A stretch of 27,696 nt of DNA, from positions 1-27,696 of the forward strand of contig CAJTYV010000031.1 of the NCBI GenBank assembly GCA_910584195.1. Reading direction: 5' to 3'. Each line of letters starts with the position of its first letter. Positions within the stretch are counted from its first letter, which is position 1. The translations under genes were made by a program, and so were the position numbers. The notes under the pieces were generated by a model. That model did no database searches and was not told the origin of the DNA. It saw only the letters and a list, made by a program, of their open reading frames with translations. This stretch comes from an uncultured Ruminococcus sp. (GTDB lineage: Bacteria > Bacillota > Clostridia > Oscillospirales > Ruminococcaceae). This document shows, piece by piece, positions 5,910 to 13,769 of this stretch.

Positions 5910-7220
5910 TTACTGATTGCGTATCCACCAAATCAATTTATTTATACCAATATATATAAATCTCACTACAAAAAATATCAACAAAGCAAGCGGAATAATT
6001 AGCCAGACACAAGGTTGAGCAAAGAATTTTCCTGTTGTATATATATATTTATTTTCATCATAATCATAATTACGCAATAATAAATAGATTGCATTAATTA
6101 TCATTAATAACTGTGATACCATCAGTCCGCTTAAACAGAACAGATATTTCTTTTTCAATTTCTTATTTGCAATATCTTTAGATGATGAAAAAAGCTCCTT
6201 GTCATTAAACAAAGATTCGCATTTTTCAACAGCTTGTATCATTGCAAAAGCCTGAAGACTATTTTTAAGATTTTCTTCTCTATCTGCATCATTTTCATAT
6301 ATGCCATTTTTAACAATTCCCCAGTCACAAATCCCCTTAATCACTACTCCTGGAATACCAATTTTTTTAGCATTTTGAAAAACAGCATTACCTTCCATTT
6401 CGCCGCCAATTACAAAATCAGCCTTTGTATATGCTAAACATATTCTATCCTTTTCTTCACAAGAAGACATTACTGAACCGCCTGATAAAATGTCCCCGTA
6501 AGTAACACCATCTAAAAATCCAATTGCATTGTCTAAACGTACTTGCAACCAATCGTCAATAGTTTTATCTTGTGTCCTATCTGGTTTAACATAATCTTCA
6601 TCTCTTTTATTATCACTATATGGAAATAGTCTTTTAGAAACTAAAACATCTCCTATATTTTGTGTTTTATAATCAATTCCAAACGCTATTCCTAAAGAAA
6701 TAATAACATTAGGAATAAAATAATTCAAAGCGTCTCTAATGGTTGCGTTTGTTCCCATATCTTTTTCAGCCCCTGTCTGGCTTTGATGAATATGTGCAAT
6801 CCAATACTTCTTCCATTTAAAGATATAATATACTGTAGTTTCACATAGTATGCGAGTTATTTTAATCTTTTCATTTTCTATTATTTTATGATGCAAAACT
6901 GCTTTTTCAATTGGGTTAGCAGTCATTATCATTACTTTGCATTTAGAAAGTTCAGATTTAATATACATTTCATTTAAAGTTGTATAATGTTTATTAAAAA
7001 AATCTGTAGATGTTGCTTCCTCATAATATTCCAATGACTCTTTAAGTTCCTGTTTATTTAATTTAGCATATTCCCGCATGAACTCTATGAATTCATTTTT
7101 ATAGTCATTATATGATTCTTCCTTGCTTTCAGAATTTCTTCTGCATCTTGCTTCTTCTAAAAATTCACTCCATTCATCACGGCTATATTTCCCTTTTTCT
7201 ATATTAACCTTTTCTTCCAT
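5910..7220 (-). CDS. nucleoside phosphorylase/nucleosidase-fold protein with two C-terminal membrane helices (putative defence effector)
   Basis: 436 residues from the ATG at 7220 (GGGAG at proper spacing; the ATG at 7235 is less likely). Residues 1-90 are a charged helical region. Residues 94-335 have the purine nucleoside phosphorylase/MTA-SAH nucleosidase fold: KVMIMTANPIEK, NVIISLGIAFGID, IGDVLVSKR, GGEMEGNAV (Glu274, Glu276) and GICDWG (Asp299), matching the nucleobase-binding EMEG and the catalytic acid of that family. Residues 359-383 and 403-425 are two hydrophobic helices, so the enzyme would be membrane-tethered with the catalytic part in the cytoplasm. Known bacterial immune systems use such domains to destroy nucleotides such as ATP after infection; that role is inferred here from fusion and neighbourhood. 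The gene is very AT-rich, suggesting separate acquisition. Confidence 0.8.
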   Translation of the reverse strand: MEEKVNIEKGKYSRDEWSEFLEEARCRRNSESKEESYNDYKNEFIEFMREYAKLNKQELKESLEYYEEATSTDFFNKHYTTLNEMYIKSELSKCKVMIMTANPIEKAVLHHKIIENEKIKITRILCETTVYYIFKWKKYWIAHIHQSQTGAEKDMGTNATIRDALNYFIPNVIISLGIAFGIDYKTQNIGDVLVSKRLFPYSDNKRDEDYVKPDRTQDKTIDDWLQVRLDNAIGFLDGVTYGDILSGGSVMSSCEEKDRICLAYTKADFVIGGEMEGNAVFQNAKKIGIPGVVIKGICDWGIVKNGIYENDADREENLKNSLQAFAMIQAVEKCESLFNDKELFSSSKDIANKKLKKKYLFCLSGLMVSQLLMIINAIYLLLRNYDYDENKYIYTTGKFFAQPCVWLIIPLALLIFFVVRFIYIGINKLIWWIRNQ

Positions 7221-7279
7221 AATTCCATCTCCCATTAATGAATATTCTCTTAATTGAAGTCATAAATAAATTTATCTAA

Positions 7280-7285
7280 ATCATA
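7280..7285 (-). promoter_or_regulatory. possible extended -10 for the phosphorylase gene
   Basis: TGG-TATGAT on the minus strand forms an extended -10 about 60 bases before the start codon at 7220. There is no good -35 at 17 bases (TAGAAT). The terminator of the preceding gene lies just upstream, so a separate promoter is expected here. Confidence 0.35.
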
Positions 7286-7321
7286 CCACATTTTTACCCC
7301 AAATTCTATATAATCATATAC

Positions 7322-7371
7322 GAAAAAAATAAGGCATACCTGATAAGTCCACCCTATCCGATATGCCTTAT
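7322..7371 (-). terminator. intrinsic terminator after the coiled-coil gene
   Basis: ATAAGGCATA (7329-7338) and TATGCCTTAT (7362-7371) form a perfect 10-bp stem; on the minus strand it is followed by TTTTTTTCG. It ends transcription of the 7390-8952 genes and isolates the downstream phosphorylase/Mrr island. Confidence 0.85.
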
Positions 7372-7389
7372 AATAAATCATTTTACCCT

Positions 7390-7827
7390 TTAACTAAAAT
7401 ACGTCTTATTCTGTTGTCTCTTAATCCCTTCTCTCCCTTTATCCAGCAATCTCTTATTCCGATCCATGAAAGCATCTACTGTATTCCTGCTCTCAATTTC
7501 TCTTACCTTCTGAACACCTCTATTTATGGCGGTAGTCATCTCTTGTGTCTTATATGCGTCTTCTGACCGTCTCCGCATACTTTCATCTTGCATATTCTGT
7601 ACCATTTGGTTACACTCTTGTAAACGCTGATTTTCTCTCGCCATTGCTTTTTCAATATAAGAATCAAGAATATTATTACTATGTTGTATTCTTTCTCGCT
7701 CTGCTTCTTCTCTCTTATCCATTTCAAGCCTGTTTGCTCTCAATCGGTCACGTTCCTTACGGTCACGCTCCTCACATACTGATTTAATCATGTTCAATGT
7801 AGATTCTGATGTATTTGTTTTATTCAT
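7390..7827 (-). CDS. coiled-coil protein of unknown function
   Basis: A 145-residue, highly charged protein that is helical almost throughout: ERDRKERDRLRANRLEMDKREEAERER, then ENQRLQECNQMVQNMQDESMRRR, then RNKRLLDKGREG. No hydrophobic segment or catalytic motif is visible. The ribosome binding site AGGAGG lies about ten bases before the ATG. It starts 21 bases after the HNH gene stop and is probably co-transcribed, ending at the terminator at 7322-7371. It could be a structural, scaffold or nucleic-acid-associated protein. Confidence 0.65.
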   Translation of the reverse strand: MNKTNTSESTLNMIKSVCEERDRKERDRLRANRLEMDKREEAERERIQHSNNILDSYIEKAMARENQRLQECNQMVQNMQDESMRRRSEDAYKTQEMTTAINRGVQKVREIESRNTVDAFMDRNKRLLDKGREGIKRQQNKTYFS

Positions 7828-7848
7828 AGCTAAAAATCCTCCTGTAAT

Positions 7849-8952
7849 TTAATATGGTTTTACTTCTACCTTTAATAATCTGTCATAGATATAATCTGGT
7901 ATGCTGTTCTTATACTTAGCAGCTACAATCAATATATCAGCCTTTTTCAAAACTCTATATTCCTCAAATGCTTCCTCCGCTGTATCCCATTCTGATAACG
8001 GTATAGGCTTTTCTGCGCCTGTAAGCTGAATCGAACTTGTATATTTGCCTGTCTTACTATTATAGCTTACACCTAACGGAAGCACATTATCAGGCGTTTC
8101 TCCACCTTTATAATGTTTCTTTGCATTAGCAAGTAGCGTATTTAATCCTTTGGGCAAAATGCAACAGAAATCAGGATGGTACATACCAGAACCATCACCA
8201 AATAAATCTTTGTCAACATCCATCTGTTCATCTCCACATTCATAGAAATGTTCCAGATACCATTTCACAAAGGATTTCGGATCATCAAGCCAACCTTGCC
8301 ACATAAGGGATTTATTGTAGCATTTATGTATGGAATCTGTTTCTTCTGTAGATTTACATCTCGCCAAAATGCCATTATATACTGTATAAGCATGATAACT
8401 GGCTTTATTCTCATACTCTATATATTCCTGTTCAAGATTTAATTCCTGCCATGTAATCTTACCAGCTTTCAGATTCTTGTAATCATCAGACGTAACTGTC
8501 AAAAGATTCTTATACCAGTTGTTTGATTCATCACCGTCTTTGTGCCATACTTTGAATCTGCCTTTATATTTGACAAGAAACGCATCAACTACTAAATCCT
8601 CTGGCGTTGTATCACGCTTCCACGTACTGCCGTCTTTTTCTATTTCAAAAATAGTATAGTGACATTTCCCTTGCTTGTGTTCATAAAATTTATAACCATT
8701 AGTCTTATTTTTACTTAATTTTTTACTCAAATAATTATTTACACATCTTCCATAGTTGCTGATCCAGTAATTTTCAGTACCATCTACACGAACAAATACC
8801 TCAAAAGCATTTTTCAGTTTATATTTGATTGGATATTCTACTGGTTTGCATTTATCCTTTGATATTTCCTGCAATTCACTGTTTTCGTCTAAGATAAATT
8901 GCATTCTTGATTCTGTTGCTTCTAAATTTTCTGTAATAATTTCTGTGTTCAT
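7849..8952 (-). CDS. HNH homing-type endonuclease with NUMOD4 motif
   Basis: A 367-residue protein. Residues 48-72 carry a NUMOD4-like motif (VDGTENYWISNYGRCVNN) and residues 119-160 an HNH_3-type core: VVDAFLVKYK, VWHKDGDESNNWYKNLLTV, with His137, Asn144-145 and Asn149 in place, so the nuclease looks intact. The C-terminal half contains MDVDKDLFGDGSGMYHPDFCCILPKGLNTLL followed by LPLGVSYNSKTGKYTSSI, a DNA-binding module seen in phage-type HNH proteins. Such enzymes are usually selfish endonucleases of phages and plasmids. The ribosome binding site is poor: GAAAGG lies about 17 bases from the ATG, so the start is uncertain. It does not interrupt a visible gene. Confidence 0.75.
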   Translation of the reverse strand: MNTEIITENLEATESRMQFILDENSELQEISKDKCKPVEYPIKYKLKNAFEVFVRVDGTENYWISNYGRCVNNYLSKKLSKNKTNGYKFYEHKQGKCHYTIFEIEKDGSTWKRDTTPEDLVVDAFLVKYKGRFKVWHKDGDESNNWYKNLLTVTSDDYKNLKAGKITWQELNLEQEYIEYENKASYHAYTVYNGILARCKSTEETDSIHKCYNKSLMWQGWLDDPKSFVKWYLEHFYECGDEQMDVDKDLFGDGSGMYHPDFCCILPKGLNTLLANAKKHYKGGETPDNVLPLGVSYNSKTGKYTSSIQLTGAEKPIPLSEWDTAEEAFEEYRVLKKADILIVAAKYKNSIPDYIYDRLLKVEVKPY

Positions 8953-9061
8953 TGTTACTTGTTAAAATTCCTTTCAATTTCGATATGTCTTTAGATAACT
9001 CAGCACTATTTTGTGCCAAGTCAATAGTTGAGCATCCCGATTGTATGCTCCGAATCACTAT

Positions 9062-9104
9062 TCATAATAAAAGAGACAATACGATTGATTCATACTGTCT
9101 CTGG
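9062..9104 (-). terminator. intrinsic terminator after the primase gene
   Basis: AGAGACA (9072-9078) and TGTCTCT (9096-9102) form a 7-bp stem whose loop folds further; on the minus strand it is followed by TTTTATT. It probably ends the transcript of the primase gene about 150 bases after its stop. Confidence 0.65.
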
Positions 9105-9173
9105 TTTTAATTGATTATTCAGTTTTTAATGTATTTCTCATATATTTTCAAATTAGGTATTGACAGCCAATAG

Positions 9174-9233
9174 GGTAAAAGGGGTGGGTTATATAACATA
9201 TATATCTTAGTTATATAACCCTACCCTTTTACC
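9174..9233. repeat. long inverted repeat (24-base arms), candidate origin element
   Basis: Arms at 9174-9197 and 9210-9233 match at 22 of 24 positions (10 bp, two mismatches, 12 bp) around an AT-only 12-base centre apart from one C. It starts 15 bases after the primase stop codon. A purine-rich and a TTATATAAC-rich half suggest a melting or protein-binding element; it could also act as an RNA hairpin protecting the transcript end. Confidence 0.65.
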
Positions 9234-9236
9234 TAC

Positions 9237-9245
9237 TTATCCACC
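9237..9245 (+). other. DnaA-box-like site
   Basis: TTATCCACC differs from the consensus DnaA box TTATCCACA at one position and lies four bases from the long inverted repeat. A single near-consensus box is weak evidence for an origin on its own. Confidence 0.35.
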
Positions 9246-9247
9246 CA

Positions 9248-11134
9248 TTAAGCTACATCCTCAATAATGATATTGGGATAACCGTCTGATTTAATATGAT
9301 ACTGCTCCTTCAATACTTTATTTGCTTTAACCTTTTTCAGTCCATATAAATCCATAATCTCATTCAGACTACGCTTAATCTGCGTTTCAGTAACTTCGTA
9401 TCTATATTTATTGCCAAGAATATAGACAACTTCCTTTTCAGTGCAATATCCTTTTCGCTGGATACACTGTAATATAATCTCGGAAATCTTCAAAGTACGC
9501 TCGTCACTGGCTTTTGTGGTAGTACGGTCAACAATCTCTCCATACTCATTCTTCTTTTTCTTATATTGCGGATATATGGAAGCTGCCACATCGAATCCTT
9601 CAGAACGATAAAACATATCGAATGATACTCCTGCAATCCTGTAGCCTTTTTCCTTCCATCTGACACCGTTATTCTCAATAGTGCTTAACTGTTGAATTAC
9701 CCATGATGGAATAGCATAGAAGCTAACATGATTTCCCTGTCTTTTATCAGTACCAGAATATTTAATAGCCTTGAAAAGTAATTCTTTTGGAATCTTATCA
9801 TCATCAAGAATACGGATCAAATCATGGTAAATTAGCATCTTTATGTATTTACTCACTTTATCAATCTTTTTCTGGCTGTTACCCTTCCCCAAATAATCAG
9901 CTAACTTCTTATTTGTTACAAAGAACACGATTTCACCATCGTCATTAGAGAATTTCTCACTATAGACATTATTCCTTGCAATAGAAAGCATCATAAGGAA
10001 TGTATCTTTCGCATACTTGATATTTTTATCAGCTTGCGGACACAACTCTTTAAACTTATTCAGCGTAATATTGCTTATCATAAGGTCAATATTTTCTCTC
10101 TGTTCTATGCTCCATTGGGATTCTTTGATTGATAGGTTGTAGATATTCATGATAAATTGGATTGCTTTGTATTCAGACTTGAAATCGCCCAACAATTCAA
10201 TTAACTGCTTGATATTCAGTGTGAGATTTTCAGAACAACACCTATATTTCTGTACGCCATTTTGCGTGGTAAATATATTTGCAGATGGATTATGGTCATC
10301 ATGTAAAACGCAACAAAATGACCTCGGATCGTCTATATCAATCAGTTCCGCTATATCCAATTCAGAGTAGATATAATCCCAAAACTCATTTTTATTCTCA
10401 AATTCTACCGGATCATGCGCTAATACCTTGCGTAAATACTCTGTATCATGTTCTTTAATTGCTTTTACATTAAGATTTTCGTATGTAGAACGCTCTTTTG
10501 CAGTATCAGCATCTTTACTTTTCTTACCAGCAGCAGTGCTATCCCTTTTCTTCTTCGATTTAGGCTTTGCATTAGATATGTATTGTTCAAAATCATCATT
10601 CCAGTATTTTTCTATGATTGATTCAGCATTTATCCTTTTATCATAATCAGGATATAATACTGTATGCCCTTTACCGCCGAAAAATAGTCTGTCACGGTTA
10701 AAACATACCTCATCAATACCACCGATAATTCCCATAAGCGTAGCTTGCAACTTGTCCCTGATATTTCCGTCTGTAATTACTGTGTCATTACAGAATATCA
10801 TGCGGAATTTATGATGTTCTTCTTTGTGGCTGAATGTTGTATACATAAAACATGGTGTAATTCCAAGAGAAATAACTTTATTATAGGCTTCTTCTATCCT
10901 TATGCCATCGTCAAAATCAAGACCAAATAATTGTTGTTCTATCCAGTTTTCAGCTTTATTCCCTCCTGCTAATACTCCCGGCTTAAATGATGCTCCATGA
11001 ACTAAAGCGTCTGCCAAATTTTCAATCGTAATATTTACTTGTGTCAAACTTTTCTGTACCCATCCACATTGTTTGCCTTGTGGCTTATCTTTGAATCTGT
11101 GGTTAAAGTACATACATTTTATGTCATTACCCAT
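9248..11134 (-). CDS. replication primase: PrimPol-type (AEP) domain with zinc-binding and winged-helix regions
   Basis: A 628-residue protein started by ATG with TAGGAGGTTCA. Residues 60-165 resemble archaeo-eukaryotic-type primases of plasmids and phages: LFGLDFDDG (Asp73 and Asp75-76, metal binding), TFSHKEEHHKFRMIF (His103) and DEVCFNRDRLFFGGKGHTVLYPD. Around residues 265-305 a DnaG-like zinc segment follows (FCCVLHDDHNPSANIF ... YRCC). The C-terminal 250 residues look helical with winged-helix character and a SEIILQCIQRKGYCTEKEVV stretch. No helicase Walker motif is present. It probably primes or initiates replication of the element. A long inverted repeat at its 3' end and repeats upstream fit a replication module. 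Confidence 0.8.
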   Translation of the reverse strand: MGNDIKCMYFNHRFKDKPQGKQCGWVQKSLTQVNITIENLADALVHGASFKPGVLAGGNKAENWIEQQLFGLDFDDGIRIEEAYNKVISLGITPCFMYTTFSHKEEHHKFRMIFCNDTVITDGNIRDKLQATLMGIIGGIDEVCFNRDRLFFGGKGHTVLYPDYDKRINAESIIEKYWNDDFEQYISNAKPKSKKKRDSTAAGKKSKDADTAKERSTYENLNVKAIKEHDTEYLRKVLAHDPVEFENKNEFWDYIYSELDIAELIDIDDPRSFCCVLHDDHNPSANIFTTQNGVQKYRCCSENLTLNIKQLIELLGDFKSEYKAIQFIMNIYNLSIKESQWSIEQRENIDLMISNITLNKFKELCPQADKNIKYAKDTFLMMLSIARNNVYSEKFSNDDGEIVFFVTNKKLADYLGKGNSQKKIDKVSKYIKMLIYHDLIRILDDDKIPKELLFKAIKYSGTDKRQGNHVSFYAIPSWVIQQLSTIENNGVRWKEKGYRIAGVSFDMFYRSEGFDVAASIYPQYKKKKNEYGEIVDRTTTKASDERTLKISEIILQCIQRKGYCTEKEVVYILGNKYRYEVTETQIKRSLNEIMDLYGLKKVKANKVLKEQYHIKSDGYPNIIIEDVA

Positions 11135-11434
11135 TGAACCTCCTAGATTACCAGAAATTCAAGAAATGTTTAGATTTAACAAAAATTTTTTGTATGTCTA
11201 ACTTGATTAGTAAAATTTCAGAAATGTTAAGTTTTAATTTTTTACATCACAAAAAGACCACTCGCCAAAATTGGCGAATAATCACCTTATATAGTTTACA
11301 TTTTCAAATATTTAGTTTTTCATCTTCATTTATTGGAATTATTGTGTAGATACACACAATCGACACTGTTGATAGTTATTAGAATTTCTTGAATTTCAAT
11401 TTTACAAAATATTTTGATTACCCTATAATGGGCA
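11135..11434. other. 300-bp non-coding control region upstream of the primase
   Basis: AT-rich with no gene. It holds a 14-bp inverted repeat separated by about 220 bases (GAAATTCAAGAAAT at 11154-11167 and its complement at 11384-11397), a diverged direct repeat GAAATGTT-n-AG-n-TTTAA (about 11163 and 11220), the operator-like TCGCCAA-AA-TTGGCGA (11262-11277), and a 7-bp inverted repeat ATTGTGT/ACACAAT (11341-11360). The arrangement suggests replication control or promoter regulation; no clean promoter could be chosen. Confidence 0.45.
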
Positions 11435-11605
11435 TTATTTATCTCTCAACGGACACCACTTAGGACTTGTTTTCGGTGGATAATCTACGCCAAGTCTGCC
11501 AAATATCCGCATCGTATCATTTTCTTCACAACAATAGTAATCTTTGTAGATAAAATCCGTACATTGACATCTCTTACATTCAGCGCAATGCGGCACTCTA
11601 TTCAT
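11435..11605 (-). CDS. small Cys-rich (zinc-ribbon-like) phage/plasmid protein
   Basis: A 56-residue ORF whose ATG overlaps the end of the upstream gene by eight bases, implying translational coupling; GAAGGTG lies nine bases upstream. It starts MNRVPHCAECKRCQC and continues with YYCCEEND and PPKTSPKWCPLRDK. Cys7, 10, 13, 15, 25, 26 and 51 could bind zinc. The C-terminal PPKTSPKWCP motif is familiar from small uncharacterised phage proteins. Function unknown; probably nucleic-acid or protein binding near the replication genes. Confidence 0.7.
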   Translation of the reverse strand: MNRVPHCAECKRCQCTDFIYKDYYCCEENDTMRIFGRLGVDYPPKTSPKWCPLRDK

Positions 11606-12026
11606 CTATGTATTCACCTTCAATCTTTTTTGACAATCTCCCCATTCGCAAGCATAAGGCAGTATAATTGCCAGAATATTTCTTACCCTTTGTAAATATA
11701 TTGTATGTAGCCAATGTGTCTTTAGGCTCTTTTACTAATTTTGCACCATATCCGACACGCTCACCTTTTGATTTTAAATTTCTTTCACCTTTTCTCCGTA
11801 GTCGTGCCAACTGTTCTTTACAAGATTTCACATTATTATTACTGATAAATTTACGCATCCAGTCAAATAATTCTGTATCCTCTGCGTGTTCTAACTTATA
11901 TTTATCAGCGGAAAATATTTTACACCATGCACTAATAATATTTTCATCTGTAGGCTCAATCTGATCTAACATGATATGCCTTGCAATAATCAATCTTTTC
12001 TCTTGTAGATTCTTAATTTCTTTCAT
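11598..12026 (-). CDS. hypothetical protein, related to the 191-residue protein upstream
   Basis: A 142-residue basic protein with GGAGG about 12 bases upstream of the ATG. Its N terminus (EIKNLQEKRLIIARHIM...ENIISAWCKIF) resembles that of the gene at 12770-13345 (KISDLEEKKLIVAYSMA...ENVWRQWCIWW), so the two may be diverged paralogues. The middle is rich in Lys and Arg (EQLARLRRKGERNLKSKGERVGYG), suggesting nucleic-acid binding. It lies 33 bases after the second HU-like gene and overlaps the Cys-rich mini-protein gene. No known function. Confidence 0.65.
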   Translation of the reverse strand: MKEIKNLQEKRLIIARHIMLDQIEPTDENIISAWCKIFSADKYKLEHAEDTELFDWMRKFISNNNVKSCKEQLARLRRKGERNLKSKGERVGYGAKLVKEPKDTLATYNIFTKGKKYSGNYTALCLRMGRLSKKIEGEYIDE

Positions 12027-12059
12027 ATAAACTTATTGCCTCCTTAGCTATGTATCTTA

Positions 12060-12449
12060 TCAGTCCGTAGCAGAATCATCACATTTCTTTTGTGATAATC
12101 TTTTACATGCTTCTTTCAGACGTTCCCCCATAGTAAACCTAATTCTGTATCTTGCTGGTACAATATTCTCTGTTATATTATTGAAACCATTTGCATTTAG
12201 TTTGACTGCTTTATAATATTTAGGTTCCATCTTGACATAATTGTTTATCTTAATAGAATCACCATTCTCTATAGATTCATATACCACATCCCAAAAAGCA
12301 TCTAATACATTTGCGATAATTTTCTGTGTATATTTTAGATGATATTTTCTTTTATACTTCTTGCCATTGCCACCTATGGCTATCTTTTCATTAATTAATT
12401 TCTCTGATATTTTGTCTATAATATCCTTTTTATGTAATTCGTTATTCAT
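12060..12449 (-). CDS. HU/IHF-family DNA-binding protein (copy 2)
   Basis: A 129-residue protein with an HU-like core: KIIANVLDAFWDVVYESIENGDSIKINNYVKMEPKYYKA (dimerisation helices and turn), an arm region NANGFNNITENIVPARYRIRFTMGERLKEACKRL ending with the family's F-x-x-G-x-x-L-K helix. It is longer than the usual 90 residues because of an N-terminal extension rich in Lys (GGNGKKYKRKYHLKYT). GGGGTG lies just before the ATG, which overlaps the end of copy 1 by eight bases. HU proteins bend DNA and help replication initiation and site-specific recombination. Confidence 0.8.
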   Translation of the reverse strand: MNNELHKKDIIDKISEKLINEKIAIGGNGKKYKRKYHLKYTQKIIANVLDAFWDVVYESIENGDSIKINNYVKMEPKYYKAVKLNANGFNNITENIVPARYRIRFTMGERLKEACKRLSQKKCDDSATD

Positions 12450-12777
12450 TCTTCACCCCTAACTGCTTTTGTGTAAAAGCCGTTGCAGCCTGATTTAGTT
12501 TTGATCCTACTTTAAAGTACACTCGATAATGTTCTGGAACTATCATTTCTTTATTCATGGCTACATTTCTTGACTTTCGCTCTGCCATATACTTTGTTCC
12601 TATTGTTGCATAACCATTGAGATTTACAGAATCGCCATTTGAAAGCGCATCAATAATAACATCCCAAAATGCAGATACAATATTTTCAACGTCTTCCTGT
12701 GTATACTTCTTATTTTTACATTTCAATAAATCTACAACACGTTTTATTAATCCAGGTCTAATAATCTTCTCATTCAT
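12442..12777 (-). CDS. HU/IHF-family DNA-binding protein (copy 1)
   Basis: A 111-residue protein with HU layout: IKRVVDLLKCKNKKYTQEDVENIVSAFWDVIIDALSNGDSVNLNGYATIGTKYMAERKSRNVAMNKEMIVPEHYRVYFKVGSKLNQAA. The NGDSVNLNGYATI turn corresponds to the NGEKVQLIGFGTF of canonical HU. It overlaps the upstream gene by eight bases and the second HU-like gene by eight, so all three are translationally coupled. Two unlike HU proteins made in equal amounts suggest a heterodimer, as in IHF. Confidence 0.8.
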   Translation of the reverse strand: MNEKIIRPGLIKRVVDLLKCKNKKYTQEDVENIVSAFWDVIIDALSNGDSVNLNGYATIGTKYMAERKSRNVAMNKEMIVPEHYRVYFKVGSKLNQAATAFTQKQLGVKNE

Positions 12778-13345
12778 TTTCGTTCTTTACCTCTATTTTG
12801 TTATTAATCCAATTTACCATTTGCTCATACGTTCCCTGTGCCACACATTCCTGAATCCCATATTTATCTTTATGGAAGATAAGATATTTACCTAAAAGAA
12901 GTGGATGCTTTTTGGAAGTCTGATTCTGTAATCTGTACCCCTGTTCTTTCAATCCACTTTTCTTAAAAAGAATACTGATATTGTTACCACAAGTAGCTTT
13001 GTATTTCAGTAGTTTATCTTTAAGAATTGCTATATTGCATTTCTTTGATATGGTCTTATCATAATTTTCTTCAAACCATGTACATAATTTTGCAAGGAAA
13101 TCATCATATTCTTTAAAATCCTGTATATTGGTCTCTCCTGCTCTTACTCTCTCCCTTGCTTTTGTTTTGGATTTTACAAGTTTATGGTCATACATTCTCA
13201 ACGCTCCACCATTAACTGAAAAATCATCTCGCCACCATATACACCATTGTCTCCAAACATTTTCAAGTCCAATGTGTTTGCTAGTCCTTGCCATAGAATA
13301 AGCAACTATCAATTTTTTCTCCTCTAAATCTGAAATCTTTAACAT
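12770..13345 (-). CDS. hypothetical protein, first gene of the HU operon
   Basis: 191 residues from the ATG at 13345 (MLKISDLEEKK), selected for the AGGAGG seven bases upstream; the ATG at 13369 lacks one. The protein is basic and aromatic (WRQWCIWWRDDF, LCTWFEENYDK, KHPLLLGKYLIFHKDKYGIQECVAQGTYEQMVNWINNK). The C-terminal part looks like a small alpha/beta domain. The N terminus resembles the 142-residue protein after the HU genes, giving an A-HU-HU-A' gene order. No family is recognised. Confidence 0.65.
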   Translation of the reverse strand: MLKISDLEEKKLIVAYSMARTSKHIGLENVWRQWCIWWRDDFSVNGGALRMYDHKLVKSKTKARERVRAGETNIQDFKEYDDFLAKLCTWFEENYDKTISKKCNIAILKDKLLKYKATCGNNISILFKKSGLKEQGYRLQNQTSKKHPLLLGKYLIFHKDKYGIQECVAQGTYEQMVNWINNKIEVKNENE

Positions 13346-13369
13346 TAAAAATCCTCCTGTTTTTGTCAA

Positions 13370-13769
13370 TGAAATGTGCTTTTCATGTTATGTGTAATAT
13401 AATACCTTTTCTGACGCTCTGTGAGGCTTATACAGCCGTTTTCGACAATCTCATGTCCATTTCCTCACTAAATATATTTAGGCACTAAAATAAGCCCACT
13501 ATCGACTATATTTCTATAATCAATAATGGACTTATTCAGATGTCCAATATTCATTTATGGGTATTCCTATTCGTACCAAACTCTTTTATGAGGCTACTAC
13601 ACAATCACTACACAAATTTGCTATTGAAATACATGGACTTGTATAGAGATATATGCTACTTTGAACTTGCTCAAACACTGATTGTATAAGGCTTTATAAA
13701 GATATATGGAGATACATCAAAATACATGAAAATGGCTAACAAATTACGATGCCGAGTTTCATGTTATTT
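13370..13769. other. non-coding stretch at the probable element boundary
   Basis: No gene is supported. It holds the 14-base palindrome CTAAATATATTTAG (13468-13481), the inverted repeat TGGAC/GTCCA (about 13526-13545), the direct repeat CTACACAA (about 13597 and 13608), and several ATACATG/ATATATG-like words between 13630 and 13730. Base composition is as AT-rich as the left block, whereas dinD beyond 13910 is richer in GC. An attachment site may lie here but cannot be defined without the other end. Confidence 0.35.

Noticed and set aside
8876..9058. 60-codon minus-strand frame overlapping the start of the HNH gene
   Set aside because: No good start signal and no conserved feature; probably chance in the leader.
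9160..9188. TTGACA at 9160-9165 as a plus-strand promoter
   Set aside because: At 17 bases the -10 position reads GGTGGG, which cannot serve, and no plus-strand gene follows.
13390..13480. Remnant of a helix-turn-helix gene (frame with LTERQKRYY)
   Set aside because: The frame is short, has stops just upstream and no start codon; similarity to a sigma region-4 motif is too short to trust.
13590..13640. Attachment site from the doubled CTACACAA words
   Set aside because: No integrase and no second copy at another boundary are in the window, so it cannot be tested here.
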